From assembly GCF_000482545.1 (NCBI RefSeq), contig NZ_KI519455.1:744001-808000 (forward strand): a stretch of DNA of 64,000 nucleotides, given 5' to 3'. The stretch comes from Arthrobacter sp. 35W. GTDB taxonomy: Bacteria > Actinomycetota > Actinomycetes > Actinomycetales > Micrococcaceae. The stretch's first letter is position 1; every line of letters begins with the position of its first letter. The notes beneath the pieces are model-generated. The model saw only the letters and a program-made list of their open reading frames with translations, was not told the origin of the DNA and searched no databases. Both the position numbers and the translations under genes were made by a program. Shown here in pieces: positions 15,528 through 24,487 of this stretch.

Positions 15528-16922
15528 TCATCGAATTCCCGCGTAGGCGGCGAGCGCCGCTGCGCGGGTCTCGGCCAGGTCCACGATGGGTTGGGGATAG
15601 GCTGGCGTGCCTAATTCCGGCACCCAACGGCGCACATAGGCGCCGTCTGGATCAAACTTCCTGGCTTGGGTTTCCGGATTGAAGATGCGGAAGAACGGGG
15701 CCGCATCGGCCCCGGACCCCGCCACCCACTGCCAGTTCGCTGGATTGGATGCAGCATCCGCATCGACCAGCGTGTCCCAAAACCACTGCTCCCCCAGCCG
15801 CCAGTGGATGCCCAGGTTCTTGACCAGGAAGCTGGCACTGACCATGCGGACGCGGTTGTGCATGAACCCGGTGTGCCACAGTTCGCGCTGTCCGGCATCA
15901 ACCAGGTGCATCCCTGTGGTTCCACAGTGCCAGGTCTTGAGGAATTCGGCGCCGCGCCCAGCCCCGGCAGCGGTGCCGGGCGCGGCTTTGCCGGGGCTGG
16001 CGTCCGGCCAGGTCCAGGGGAAGCGGTCAAAGGCGGGGCGCAGGTTTTCGGTGGCTAGTTGTGGCCGGTGGTAGAGCTGGTGCCAACAGAATTCACGCCA
16101 CCCCAGCTGCGAGGCAAACACTCTCGCACCGTCGCTGCCGCGGGCCGCGGACAAGGTGCCCCAGACTTGGAACGGACTCAGCTGGCCCCAGCGCAGGTAC
16201 GGCGACAGCCTGCTGGTCCCCTGCCTGTCCGGCCGGTCACGGTCCTGTGAATAGTCGGCAACGTCGTCGGCCAGGAACTGCTCCAACAGCTGTTGTGCCG
16301 CGGCTGCGGTTGGCGTCCAGGCCTCCCGCAGCCCACCAGCCCAGTCCGGGCTGCTCGGCAAAAGCCGCCAGGAATCCAGATCGTCCGAGGCTGCAGCCCG
16401 CCCGCCGGCTCCGTCCCCCTGCCCGGGCGCGTCAAAGGGGGCACGAAAATCCTGGGCGGAGACGGCCCGCCAAAACGGAGTGAAGACGGAGTAGGGGTTG
16501 CCTTGGCCTGTCCGCACGGCCCACGGCTCGTGCAGCAGCGATGCTTGGAAGCTCTCCACGTGGACACCGGCATCTGCGGCCCATGCCTTGATCCCGGCAT
16601 CGATGCCGCGTTCGGGTCCTCCGTAGCGCCTGTTCCAGTAAAGGGAGCCGGCATCCAGTTCCCGCACCAGATCCTGGACCACCACGCCCGCCGGGCCGCT
16701 CCGCAGGACCAGGGGAATCCCCAGCTGATCAAGTTCATGCCGCAAGTCGATCAATGCGTGGTGCAGCCACCAGCGTGCGGCCCCGCCCAGCGGGCGGATG
16801 CCGGCGGATTCTTCGTCAAGGATGTAGACGGCTGCGACAGACCCGTCGCGGACCCCCGCCAGCAGCGCGGGGTTGTCGGCTACACGGAGGTCGTCGCGGA
16901 ACCAGACAAGTGCGGTTTTCAT
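15528..16922 (-). CDS. phr: Deoxyribodipyrimidine photolyase
   Basis: Flavoprotein that repairs UV-induced cyclobutane pyrimidine dimers using light. The protein has 464 residues. The N-terminal antenna domain opens MKTALVWFRDDLRVADNPAL. The C-terminal FAD domain shows GTSRLSPYLRWGQLSPFQVW, GWREFCWHQLYH, GMRELWHTGFMHNRVRM-type helices (here GQRELWHTGFMHNRVRMV) and LVDADAASNPANWQWVAG, the electron-transfer tryptophan region. ATG 16922 is chosen because homology begins there; the open frame extends upstream into the next gene without family similarity. A cryptochrome role cannot be excluded, but the pattern is that of class I CPD photolyases. Confidence 0.92.
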   Translation of the reverse strand: MKTALVWFRDDLRVADNPALLAGVRDGSVAAVYILDEESAGIRPLGGAARWWLHHALIDLRHELDQLGIPLVLRSGPAGVVVQDLVRELDAGSLYWNRRYGGPERGIDAGIKAWAADAGVHVESFQASLLHEPWAVRTGQGNPYSVFTPFWRAVSAQDFRAPFDAPGQGDGAGGRAAASDDLDSWRLLPSSPDWAGGLREAWTPTAAAAQQLLEQFLADDVADYSQDRDRPDRQGTSRLSPYLRWGQLSPFQVWGTLSAARGSDGARVFASQLGWREFCWHQLYHRPQLATENLRPAFDRFPWTWPDASPGKAAPGTAAGAGRGAEFLKTWHCGTTGMHLVDAGQRELWHTGFMHNRVRMVSASFLVKNLGIHWRLGEQWFWDTLVDADAASNPANWQWVAGSGADAAPFFRIFNPETQARKFDPDGAYVRRWVPELGTPAYPQPIVDLAETRAAALAAYAGIR

Positions 16923-17016
16923 GAAGCCCTTTCGACGTGGCGGGGGTTCCGGCGGTGGTGCGGGCGGGGGCCGCTCTGGGCCATCAAAATCCGGCTGGCC
17001 GCTTGGGGAAACCCCG

Positions 17017-17565
17017 CTAGATCTGTCCGGACCGTCCTGGCTGCTCGCAGGCAGCCTCTGCGGCGGCCTGTGCCGCACGCCGCTTGGCGCTGGGGAAGGC
17101 CTCGCGCATGTGGTCGCTGGTGAGGACGTCGGCGACGCCGATCATCAGGACCGCGAAGATGATCTGCTCGATGACCATCCAATAGGGGTACAGCCCGGGA
17201 ATGGTCGCGACGATCAGCGTGATGACAGGGAAGATCTGGCTGAACAAACGCAGCCGCTGGTAGCCCCAGTAGAAGCCCTGCTGGGCACGCCAGGCGAAGA
17301 AGAACAGTGTCAGGGTCATGAACAGCACGACGACGCCGCGGAACCAAACAGGGAATCCGACGGCCTGCCCGGTGCTCTGCAGCACCGCGGCGATGACCAA
17401 TGCCGTCGCGCCGACCAGTACCTCCAAGGCCAGGATGCTCTGCACCCAGCGGAAGCTCCGCCGGGTCTTGGGGTGCTCGAGGATGTCCGCATCAACCACC
17501 ACGTGGCCCTGGCGGCCGCCGGCAAGTTTGTCGATGTCCAGTCCGAAGACAACCAGAGGTTTCAT
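17017..17565 (-). CDS. Conserved membrane protein, function unknown
   Basis: Protein of 182 residues with four hydrophobic helices (about residues 43-65, 72-92, 103-125 and 127-147) and a basic Ala-rich tail. Near the N-terminus GHVVVDADILEHPKTRRSFR is a distinctive hydrophilic stretch. I do not recognise the family. It lies 94 bp upstream of the photolyase start on the same strand, so the two may be co-transcribed, but no functional link is visible. Confidence 0.7.
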   Translation of the reverse strand: MKPLVVFGLDIDKLAGGRQGHVVVDADILEHPKTRRSFRWVQSILALEVLVGATALVIAAVLQSTGQAVGFPVWFRGVVVLFMTLTLFFFAWRAQQGFYWGYQRLRLFSQIFPVITLIVATIPGLYPYWMVIEQIIFAVLMIGVADVLTSDHMREAFPSAKRRAAQAAAEAACEQPGRSGQI

Positions 17566-17617
17566 GGTTTCAGCCTAGCCGTGGCCTGGGTGCCCAACCG
17601 TCCACCAATTGGTTGAT

Positions 17618-18466
17618 TCAGGCCGTGCCCTGCGGTGTCCCTGCAACCGGGGTCCCGCCAACCGGGGGTGTACCAACGTTGTCGATGATGATGTTCGAGT
17701 ATGCAGCCATTTCAGCGAGGTCCTCGGGCGAAGGGCTCTCCTGCTCCAGCATCCGAACCACTGTGACGAACAAATTGGGCGCCTCCGCGACCATCCGCAC
17801 CCACCGCATGGTCTCTGCGTTCGGCGTGGTGACAGTGAACAACATGGCCCTGCTCTTTAGCCCATGCAGTGGAGCAATCAGATTCCGCACGGACAGCTGG
17901 AAGTTCACGCCATCCTGGCTCAGGTCCACCGTCTGGCATCTGGTCGTAATCTTGTCCACGCTGTACATGGCAGAGAACAGTGCGCCGGAATCGTCCGCCG
18001 TCGCCGTCACCACCGCGGCGCGGCCCACTGGCCCCACGAGTGCACCGGCCCTGGGAAAGTCGTAGTCGGCCAGCCCGCCGTACTGCAGGTGGTCCAGACA
18101 TTCGGCTGGTTGGGCGGAAAGGCCTTGGATGTTGAAGCTGGTCTCGCCCACGGCGTCTGCCAGCGCGGCCCCTTCCAGCATGACGGCGGCCGTCCCGTCG
18201 TCGGCGCCCACGCTGCGGACCAAGGCCGCCAGTTCCTCGACGCTCAGCACGCGGTTCAGTGGGTTCGGAGGGTCCAGTGGGTGTGGAGAGCTGCCGGGGG
18301 AACTGCTGGGAGTGGGGCTGGGGTTGGAGCTCGACGGCGCCGTGGCCACAGGGCGGTTGTCCCGGGAACCGGCCGTGACAATGAATGGGAGCGCAAGGCA
18401 TCCGCTCAGTGAAACCGCCAGCATGCAGGCGCCGGCAATGGGCGCCACCTTTTTGAATACCTTCAT
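17618..18466 (-). CDS. Putative sensor-like lipoprotein
   Basis: Protein of 282 residues with lipobox LSGC (Cys23), then a Ser/Pro-rich linker (about residues 43-70) and a globular domain of about 200 residues carrying paired cysteines (PAECLDHL and TTRCQTVDL). The linker-plus-domain plan resembles mycobacterial/arthrobacterial PknH-sensor-like lipoproteins, but the similarity is only of layout, so I leave the function open. ATG 18466. The C-terminus is Gly/Thr/Pro-rich (GTPPVGGTPVAGTP). It is anchored on the outer face of the membrane. Confidence 0.72.
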   Translation of the reverse strand: MKVFKKVAPIAGACMLAVSLSGCLALPFIVTAGSRDNRPVATAPSSSNPSPTPSSSPGSSPHPLDPPNPLNRVLSVEELAALVRSVGADDGTAAVMLEGAALADAVGETSFNIQGLSAQPAECLDHLQYGGLADYDFPRAGALVGPVGRAAVVTATADDSGALFSAMYSVDKITTRCQTVDLSQDGVNFQLSVRNLIAPLHGLKSRAMLFTVTTPNAETMRWVRMVAEAPNLFVTVVRMLEQESPSPEDLAEMAAYSNIIIDNVGTPPVGGTPVAGTPQGTA

Positions 18467-18682
18467 GTCCCCACCCCAAGAAGCCGGCGGGGACGGTGCG
18501 CCCCGCCGCAGATTTTGCCCCGGGACAGCTCGCAGCCATGCACCGGAGGCGGCACCAGCCTAGTGCGGACCGGCGCAGAAGACTCTCTGTTTCGCCGCAG
18601 CTGGGCAACGGGGCCGATGGTGGCCATGGCATCAAGTCGAATGCGCTAAGCTGAATATCGCTGTGGCCAAGGCCGCGGCAGC

Positions 18683-18753
18683 GCGGGCGTAGCTCAATGG
18701 TAGAGCGCTAGCTTCCCAAGCTCGATACGCGGGTTCGATTCCCGTCGCCCGCT
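18683..18753 (+). tRNA. tRNA-Gly (anticodon CCC)
   Basis: Full cloverleaf: acceptor GCGGGCG/CGCCCGC, D arm GCTC/GAGC, anticodon loop TTCCCAA giving anticodon CCC, T arm GCGGG-TTCGATT-CCCGT, discriminator T, no encoded CCA. The anticodon stem CTAGC/GCTCG has one T-C mismatch at the second pair. A strong terminator follows within 10 nt. Confidence 0.95.
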
Positions 18754-18760
18754 CCGCACG

Positions 18761-18795
18761 AGGAGGGCCTCCCAGCCGGGAGGCCCTCCTTTTTT
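18761..18795 (+). terminator. Rho-independent terminator after tRNA-Gly
   Basis: Perfect 13-bp stem AGGAGGGCCTCCC with loop AGCC, directly followed by a run of six T. It ends the tRNA-Gly transcript. Confidence 0.92.
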
Positions 18796-18904
18796 GCCCG
18801 CCTGCGCAGGCCCGGCGGCGGCCGGGGCCCGGCCGCCGTCGTCCACCACGGGTGTACTGTCAGCAATATGGGGCCAATTGCGGCCCCACTTTTAGGGAGC
18901 TGAC

Positions 18905-19036
18905 ATGGCCGATAAATCCCCGCGACAATCTGCGTCAAAAAAATCAGGCAAGTCAATCAAGGAAAAAAGGGCCGACAAGCGTGCCACGGAGACCGGTCCG
19001 GTCGCAGTGGACAAGCCCGTCGCGAAGAAGAAGTGA
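18905..19036 (+). CDS. Lysine-rich 43-residue micro-protein
   Basis: Short reading frame of 43 residues beginning MADKSPRQSASKKSGKSIKE and ending VAVDKPVAKKK. It is very basic with no hydrophobic segment, so probably cytosolic or nucleic-acid associated. ATG 18905 has GGAGC nearby as a modest ribosome binding site. Its stop overlaps the GTG start of the downstream dehydrogenase (GTGA), so translation is likely coupled. I recall similar short Lys-rich proteins being conserved in actinobacteria, but no function is known to me. Confidence 0.7.
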   Translation: MADKSPRQSASKKSGKSIKEKRADKRATETGPVAVDKPVAKKK

Positions 19037-20190
19037 ACGCCTCAGCGAACGGTCTCACCCTGGGCGTGGTGGCCTCATCCAGCAAGCCCGATGAGCGCCG
19101 CGTCCCGATCCACCCCGCCCATCTGGAGCGCATCGATGCATTCCTGCGCCCGCGCATCATCCTCGAGCGCGGCTACGGCGAGCGCTTTGGCCTCAGCGAC
19201 GCGCAGCTTGAGCCGTTGGTGGGGTCCCTGGCCCCGCGCGCGCAGCTGATGGAGACGGCCGATGTGGTGCTGCTGCCCAAGCCGCAGGCCGAGGATCTGG
19301 CCGCCCTGCGCGACGGACAGGTGCTGTGGGGCTGGCCGCACTGCGTCCAGGACCGCACCATCACCCAGCTGGCCATCGACAAGAAGCTCACCCTGATCGC
19401 CTTCGAGGCGATGAACCATTGGGCGGGCGACGGCGGTTTTGGCCTGCATGTCTTCCACAAGAACAACGAGCTGGCCGGCTACTCCTCCGTGCTGCATGCG
19501 CTGGCGCTCACCGGCTCCACGGGCGACTACGGCCGGCGGCTGAACGCCGTCGTCATCGGCTTCGGTGCCACGGCGCGTGGTGCCGTCACGGCCCTGAACG
19601 CCCACGGTGTGCACGATGTGAAGGTGCTGACCAACCGTGGTGTGGCCGCCGTCGGCTCCCCCATCCACTCCGTGCGGATCGTCCAGTTCGACCACGACCC
19701 GGATGAGCCATACCTGAGCAAGGTCATCACGGACCGCGGCCGGATCCCGCTGGCGCCATTTTTGGCCGAGGCGGACATCGTGGTCAATTGCACGCTGCAG
19801 GACCCCAACTCGCCCCTGATGTATCTGGATGAGGGTGATCTGGACGCCTTCCGTCCGGGCAGCCTCATTGTGGACGTCTCCTGCGATGAGGGCATGGGCT
19901 TCAGCTGGGCCAGGCCGACGTCGTTTGCCGAACCGATGTTCGACGTCGGGGGCCGGATCCGCTACTACGGCGTGGACCACAGCCCGTCGTACCTGTGGAA
20001 CTCGGCCAGCTGGGAAATCAGCGAGGCCCTGCTGCCGTTCCTGGACACCGTGATGGCGGGGCCGCAGGCCTGGGACGGGAACGAGACGATCTCCCGCGCC
20101 ATTGAAATCCGCGACGGCGAGATCCGCAACCCGGACATCCTCTCCTTCCAGGGGCGCAGCCCACAGTTCCCGCACCTGCCGCTCCCCTAG
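19033..20190 (+). CDS. Alanine dehydrogenase/PNT-family NAD(P)-dependent dehydrogenase
   Basis: Cytosolic oxidoreductase of 385 residues. The N-terminal AlaDH_PNT domain (PDERRVPIHPAHLERID) is followed by a Rossmann fold (LNAVVIGFGATARGAVTALN) at about residues 165-190. The pattern is closest to the group that includes N5-(carboxyethyl)ornithine synthase and saccharopine-like dehydrogenases; typical alanine dehydrogenase motifs are not complete, so the substrate is open. The start is GTG 19033, overlapping the preceding micro-protein stop. The gene converges on the desaturase. Confidence 0.8.
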   Translation: MNASANGLTLGVVASSSKPDERRVPIHPAHLERIDAFLRPRIILERGYGERFGLSDAQLEPLVGSLAPRAQLMETADVVLLPKPQAEDLAALRDGQVLWGWPHCVQDRTITQLAIDKKLTLIAFEAMNHWAGDGGFGLHVFHKNNELAGYSSVLHALALTGSTGDYGRRLNAVVIGFGATARGAVTALNAHGVHDVKVLTNRGVAAVGSPIHSVRIVQFDHDPDEPYLSKVITDRGRIPLAPFLAEADIVVNCTLQDPNSPLMYLDEGDLDAFRPGSLIVDVSCDEGMGFSWARPTSFAEPMFDVGGRIRYYGVDHSPSYLWNSASWEISEALLPFLDTVMAGPQAWDGNETISRAIEIRDGEIRNPDILSFQGRSPQFPHLPLP

Positions 20191-20200
20191 ACACGGCGGG

Positions 20201-20258
20201 CCGCTGGTGCGGCGGGAGACGGCGGCTAGCGGCTTCCGCGGTACTGCCGCACCAGCGG
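20201..20258. terminator. Inverted repeat at the dehydrogenase/desaturase convergence
   Basis: CCGCTGGTGCGGC (20201-20213) and its exact complement GCCGCACCAGCGG (20246-20258) form a 13-bp stem with a 32-nt loop. The right arm lies inside the last codons of the desaturase gene. A terminator role is plausible but there is no T run. Confidence 0.4.
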
Positions 20259-21317
20259 GCATTCAAAGGGATCGGCCGAGGACAGCCCCACGCGGTTCAG
20301 ATAGGCCACCACAATCCGGTAGGACTGCAGCAGCGTGGTTTCCGTGAAGGGGATCCCCTCGCGCGCGCAGACAGCCCGGACCAGCCGGTTCGCCTGGCGC
20401 AGCTGCGGCCGGGCCATGTCCGGGAACAGATGGTGCTCCACCTGGTGGTTCAGGCCGCCCATCAGCACATCCATCAGGAACCCGCCGCGGATGTTCCGTG
20501 CGGTCAACACCTGGCGGGTCAGGAAATCCACGCGGCTGCCGGCCTCCAGGATGGGCATGCCCTTGTGGTTCGGGGCGAATGAGGCCCCCATGTAGAAGCC
20601 GAAGACGCCCATTTGCACGCCCAGGAAGGCAAAGGCCATGCCGACGGGCAGCATCCAGAAGACCACCGCCACATAGGCGGCAAACCTCGTGGACAGCAGG
20701 GAAATCTCCAGTGCCCGGTATTTGACGGGTTTGCGGCCGAACAGTGTCTTGGCCGAGTCCAGCACCAGGGCGAAGCCCAGAAACAGGATCAGCAGAAACA
20801 GCAGGGATCCCTGGTGGCGGGTGATGAGCGCCGGCAATCCATGTTTGGTGGCGGCGCCCTCCTCGTGGAAGGCCACCACGCCGGTGTGGATGTCCGGATC
20901 CTTGCCCTTCACATTGGGGTTCTGGTGGTGGGCGCTGTGCTTGCGCACCCACGCCGTGTAGCTCATGCCGACCAGCAGCGGCCCCAGAATGCGGGCCGAC
21001 CAATCATTGACGCGGCCGCTGGTGAAAATCTGGTGGTGCGCCGCCTCATGGGCCAGGAAGGCAAACTGCGTGAACAGGATCCCCAGGGCGCCGGCAATCA
21101 GCAATTGGAACCAGGTGTCCCCCAACAGCACGAAGCCCGTGCCGGCACCGGCCAGGGCTGCGATCAGGATGGCAAAGAGGATGATGTAGAAGGCCCGGTG
21201 CCGGCGCATCAGCCCGGTTGCCCGCGCGCTTTTCAGCAGATCCGCGTAGCTGTTGACCACCGCATTGCGGACGGCAGCCGCCCCGCTTTGGGGGGCGCGC
21301 TTTCCCAGATTGTCCAT
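20226..21317 (-). CDS. Membrane fatty acid desaturase
   Basis: Di-iron membrane desaturase of 363 residues that introduces a double bond into acyl chains, adjusting membrane fluidity. All three histidine boxes are present: HEAAHH, HSAHH and HQVEHH (in LNHQVEHHLFPDMARPQL). Hydrophobic helices lie at residues about 40-85 and 165-245. The third box type QxxHH is that of delta-6/delta-9 acyl-lipid desaturases. ATG 21317. No ferredoxin or reductase partner gene is adjacent. Position of desaturation cannot be decided. Confidence 0.9.
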   Translation of the reverse strand: MDNLGKRAPQSGAAAVRNAVVNSYADLLKSARATGLMRRHRAFYIILFAILIAALAGAGTGFVLLGDTWFQLLIAGALGILFTQFAFLAHEAAHHQIFTSGRVNDWSARILGPLLVGMSYTAWVRKHSAHHQNPNVKGKDPDIHTGVVAFHEEGAATKHGLPALITRHQGSLLFLLILFLGFALVLDSAKTLFGRKPVKYRALEISLLSTRFAAYVAVVFWMLPVGMAFAFLGVQMGVFGFYMGASFAPNHKGMPILEAGSRVDFLTRQVLTARNIRGGFLMDVLMGGLNHQVEHHLFPDMARPQLRQANRLVRAVCAREGIPFTETTLLQSYRIVVAYLNRVGLSSADPFECPLVRQYRGSR

Positions 21318-21440
21318 GGCCCACCGCCACCTCAGGGTCGACCAGTGGCCGGCATTGATACCGCAAAGCTGCGTCCATCAATTTTAGTCCCGTTGCCCGT
21401 TAAAAGCCCCGGAATCCGGCCCTCCGTTTGGCACTGGAAG

Positions 21441-21475
21441 GGCACGACGACGGCGGGAGGCGCCGTCGTCGTGCC
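21441..21475. terminator. Hairpin terminator after the MFS gene
   Basis: Perfect 15-bp stem GGCACGACGACGGCG with loop GGAGG, 7 bp beyond the stop of the leftward MFS gene and upstream of the desaturase start, separating the two units. Confidence 0.7.
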
Positions 21476-21482
21476 CCATCCG

Positions 21483-22844
21483 TCAGCAGTCGGCGCCGGC
21501 CAGCACCGGCGGCTTGGCGCTGCGCCGGACGATCACCACGGGGTGGCGCGCACTGCGAAGGTTGACCTTCAGGGTCAGTTCCCCGCGGCGGGCCAGCAGG
21601 ACCGCGATGACGACGGCGGCCAGCGCCGGCGCCGCACCGGCCACCACCATCGCCCACTGCGGGCCCAGGTGCTCCGCCAGCGCCCCCATGAGCGGACCGC
21701 CCAGGGCCTGCCCGCCAATGAGGACCATGATGTAGATGCTCATCACCCGGCCGCGGATCTGCACATTGGTGGTCGTCTGGACCAGCTGGTTGGCGTTGGT
21801 GAGGAACATCAGCGAGACGAAGCCGGCCACCACCATCACAGCGCCGAAGGTGGCCATGGACGGGGCCAGCGAGCTCAGCGCCAGCACCACGCCATAGGCA
21901 CCCGCCGCGCCGATCACCGTGCGCAGGCGCAGCACGGTGACGCGTGTGGAGGCCAGCGCGCCGCAGAGGGCGCCGACGGCCACCAGCGTGTTGAGCAGCC
22001 CGTAGCCGGCGGCTCCGGTGTGGAAGACGTTGTCCGCGTAGGCGGCCATCAACACGGCCAGGCTCAGCCCGAAGACGGCGAAGAAGGCGGCCATCACCGT
22101 GGGCCAGAAGATGGTGGGCTTGCGCCGCACATAGGCCAGCGCCTCGCGGAACTGGCCCTTGGTCCGCGGTCCGGGAGCGATCTTGACCAGTTCGGAGCGG
22201 CGCAGGCAGGCGAGCGACACCACCGTGAACGTGCAGGCCACGGCGTTGACGGCAAAGGCCCAGCCCCCGCCCACCGCCGTCATCAGCACGCCGCTGACCG
22301 CCGGGCCGATCATGCCGCCCAGCTGGAAGATGGAGGAGTTGAGGCTGATCGCATTGCGCAGCTGGGCCGGGCCCACCAGCTCATTGACAAACACCTGGCG
22401 CGCCGGCTGGTCCAGCACCGTGGCCAGTCCCAGCAGGAAGGCAATGGTGTAGATGTGCCAGACCGCGATGGTGCCGGTCAGGGCCAGGACGGCCATGACG
22501 GCGGCCAGCACGCCTGCGCTGGACTGGGCAATGATCAATATGCGCCGTTTGGAATATCTGTCGGCCAGCAGCCCGCCCAGGGGCATCAGGACCAGCGACG
22601 GGGCAAATTGCATGAACACGGTGATGCCGACGGCGGTGACGGAGCCGGAGAGTTCCAGCACCAGCCAGTCCTGGGCCACGCGCTGCATCCAGAGCGCGAT
22701 GACTGCCACGAGGTTGGCGGCGGCAAAGATGCGGTAGTTGCGGACCTTGAGCGAGGAAAACGTCGCCCGCCACGGCGGCCGGGCGGAGACGAGGTTGATG
22801 GGGGCGGTCAGGGCGGCAGCTTGCTGCGCAGAAGGGGGTGTCAA
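21483..22844 (-). CDS. MFS exporter, EntS/MFS_3-like
   Basis: Permease of 453 residues with 12 predicted helices. The first segment FRNYRIFAAANLVAVIALWM-like region (here KVRNYRIFAAANLVAVIALW), then MQFAPSLVLMPLGGLLADRY and the second-half MSIYIMVLIGGQALGGPLMG place it in the DHA3/MFS_3 exporter group that includes EntS and macrolide pumps. The start is TTG 22844 with AGGA about 9 nt upstream. A divergent LysR regulator (23006) suggests inducible export of a compound sensed by that regulator. Substrate unknown. Confidence 0.82.
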   Translation of the reverse strand: MTPPSAQQAAALTAPINLVSARPPWRATFSSLKVRNYRIFAAANLVAVIALWMQRVAQDWLVLELSGSVTAVGITVFMQFAPSLVLMPLGGLLADRYSKRRILIIAQSSAGVLAAVMAVLALTGTIAVWHIYTIAFLLGLATVLDQPARQVFVNELVGPAQLRNAISLNSSIFQLGGMIGPAVSGVLMTAVGGGWAFAVNAVACTFTVVSLACLRRSELVKIAPGPRTKGQFREALAYVRRKPTIFWPTVMAAFFAVFGLSLAVLMAAYADNVFHTGAAGYGLLNTLVAVGALCGALASTRVTVLRLRTVIGAAGAYGVVLALSSLAPSMATFGAVMVVAGFVSLMFLTNANQLVQTTTNVQIRGRVMSIYIMVLIGGQALGGPLMGALAEHLGPQWAMVVAGAAPALAAVVIAVLLARRGELTLKVNLRSARHPVVIVRRSAKPPVLAGADC

Positions 22845-22916
22845 CGTCTGTCCTGGTCTGGAAAGGATGGGTTGGTCCTTTAAGGCTAGGCGGCGCCCGA
22901 CACATAATGAACGGAT

Positions 22917-22936
22917 ATGGTCCCTATAAGTACCAT
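22917..22936. promoter_or_regulatory. Candidate LysR operator between MFS exporter and regulator
   Basis: ATGGT-N10-ACCAT dyad in the 160-bp divergent region, fitting the T-N11-A style of LysR sites. It lies about 75 bp upstream of both genes. Confidence 0.4.
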
Positions 22937-23005
22937 TGACCTTTGTAATAGTTTCGGCTTCGCAGCCGGGTTCGACGGCGTTCCCACAGTCAGGCGGCTC
23001 CCCTC

Positions 23006-23869
23006 ATGTTTGATCCCACACAGTTGAAGAGCTTCCTGGCCGTGGCCGAGACGCACTCCTTCACCCGGGCCGCCGAGCGGCTCTCCCTCAGCCAACCGAC
23101 GGTGAGCCAGCATGTGCGCAAGCTGGAGGCCGCCGCGGGCCGCCAGCTGGTGGCCCGCGACACCCGCGAGGTGGCCCTGACCGACAATGGCGATGCCATG
23201 GCCGGCTTTGCCCGCACCATCCTGGCCGCGAACGACGCCGCCACCCGCTACTTCTCCGGCGCCGCCATGCGCGGGCGGCTGCGCTTTGGCACGGCGGACG
23301 ATCTGGCCGTCACAGGGCTGCCGCGGATCCTGCGCGAGTTCCGCCAGCTCTACCCGCACGTCAACCTTGAGCTGACCGTCGGCCAGAGCGACCAGCTGCA
23401 CCGCCGCCTCAAGGCCGGGCAACTGGACCTGGTCTTCATCAAATGGGTCTCGGGCGCGCAGGAGGGCGTGGTGGTCAAGCACGACACCTTTGACTGGGTG
23501 GGACTGGAACAGACCATGCTGGAGCCCGGCGCCCCCGTCCCCGTGATCGCCTATCCGGCCCCGAGTCTGAGCCGGAAGCTCACGCTGGATGCCCTCGAAC
23601 ACGCCGGCCGCACCTGGCGGGTCACCTGCACCACCAAGCAGATCAGCGGTGTACTGGCCGCCCTGCGGGCCGGCATCGGCATTGCCGTCATGCCGACGTC
23701 GTTGGTTCCGGAGGATCTGAAGGTCATCACCCGCCGCTTCGACCTGCCGCCGGTGGGCGATGTGGACTTCACCCTGATCCGCAATCCGCTGGCCAACACG
23801 GAGCTGGTTGATGCGTTGACCCAAGCCATCATGGGCCGGAAACTGACACCCGTGGGCCGGCGGTCCTGA
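23006..23869 (+). CDS. LysR-family transcriptional regulator
   Basis: Regulator of 287 residues. The N-terminal winged helix-turn-helix is clear: MFDPTQLKSFLAVAETHSFT, RAAERLSLSQPTVSQHVRKL. Residues about 90-285 form the ligand-binding domain (LRFGTADDLAVTGLPRILRE; HRRLKAGQLDLVFIKW). It is divergent from an MFS exporter and probably controls it together with itself. ATG 23006. The inducer cannot be read from the sequence. Confidence 0.9.
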   Translation: MFDPTQLKSFLAVAETHSFTRAAERLSLSQPTVSQHVRKLEAAAGRQLVARDTREVALTDNGDAMAGFARTILAANDAATRYFSGAAMRGRLRFGTADDLAVTGLPRILREFRQLYPHVNLELTVGQSDQLHRRLKAGQLDLVFIKWVSGAQEGVVVKHDTFDWVGLEQTMLEPGAPVPVIAYPAPSLSRKLTLDALEHAGRTWRVTCTTKQISGVLAALRAGIGIAVMPTSLVPEDLKVITRRFDLPPVGDVDFTLIRNPLANTELVDALTQAIMGRKLTPVGRRS

Positions 23870-23960
23870 CCCAGGCCGGGACGCCGCCACGTCGTCGTCC
23901 GCGCGTGGTGACCAACATCCCAGAGCCGGCGAAAGCTGACGGCGGTACACTGGAGGCGTT

Positions 23961-24377
23961 ATGAACAGAACCATGTTTAAGTCCAAGATCCACCGGGCCA
24001 CCGTCACGCATGCCGACCTGCACTACGTCGGCTCCGTCACCGTGGACGAGGATCTGCTGGACGCTGCGGACATCCTGCCCGGCGAGATGGTCTCCATTGT
24101 GGACGTCGACAACGGCTCCCGGCTGGAGACCTACACGATCGCGGGCGAGCGTGGTTCCGGCGTGCTGGGCATCAACGGCCCCGCGGCGCACCTGGTGCAG
24201 GAAGGCCACACGGTCATCCTGATCACCTACGCGCAGATGACCACCGCCGAGGCGCGCGACTACGTGCCCACCGTGGTCCACGTCAACGCCAGGAACGAGA
24301 TCATCCAGCTGGGCACGGATCCGGCCGAGGCCGTCACCGAGGGCCTGTTCCGCCCGCCGCTGGCCACCACCCGCTAG
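23961..24377 (+). CDS. panD: Aspartate 1-decarboxylase precursor
   Basis: Makes beta-alanine from L-aspartate for pantothenate and coenzyme A synthesis. The 138-residue proenzyme is cleaved between Gly24 and Ser25 in HYVGSVTVD to give the pyruvoyl cofactor. Other conserved parts are [21 protein letters not shown] and [17 protein letters not shown] 23961 follows GGAGG by 4-5 nt, and TACACT at 23946 is a good -10 box. It is alone, without panB or panC nearby. Confidence 0.96.
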   Translation: MNRTMFKSKIHRATVTHADLHYVGSVTVDEDLLDAADILPGEMVSIVDVDNGSRLETYTIAGERGSGVLGINGPAAHLVQEGHTVILITYAQMTTAEARDYVPTVVHVNARNEIIQLGTDPAEAVTEGLFRPPLATTR

Positions 24378-24487
24378 ACCCCACCCGCCGCACCGCTCCG
24401 CTGCTGCACGGCATCCGGTTGCCGCCGCATGCCGTCATCGGCGTCATCGGGGCGGTTCCGACGCGGATACCGGCATAGGCTGGAGGC

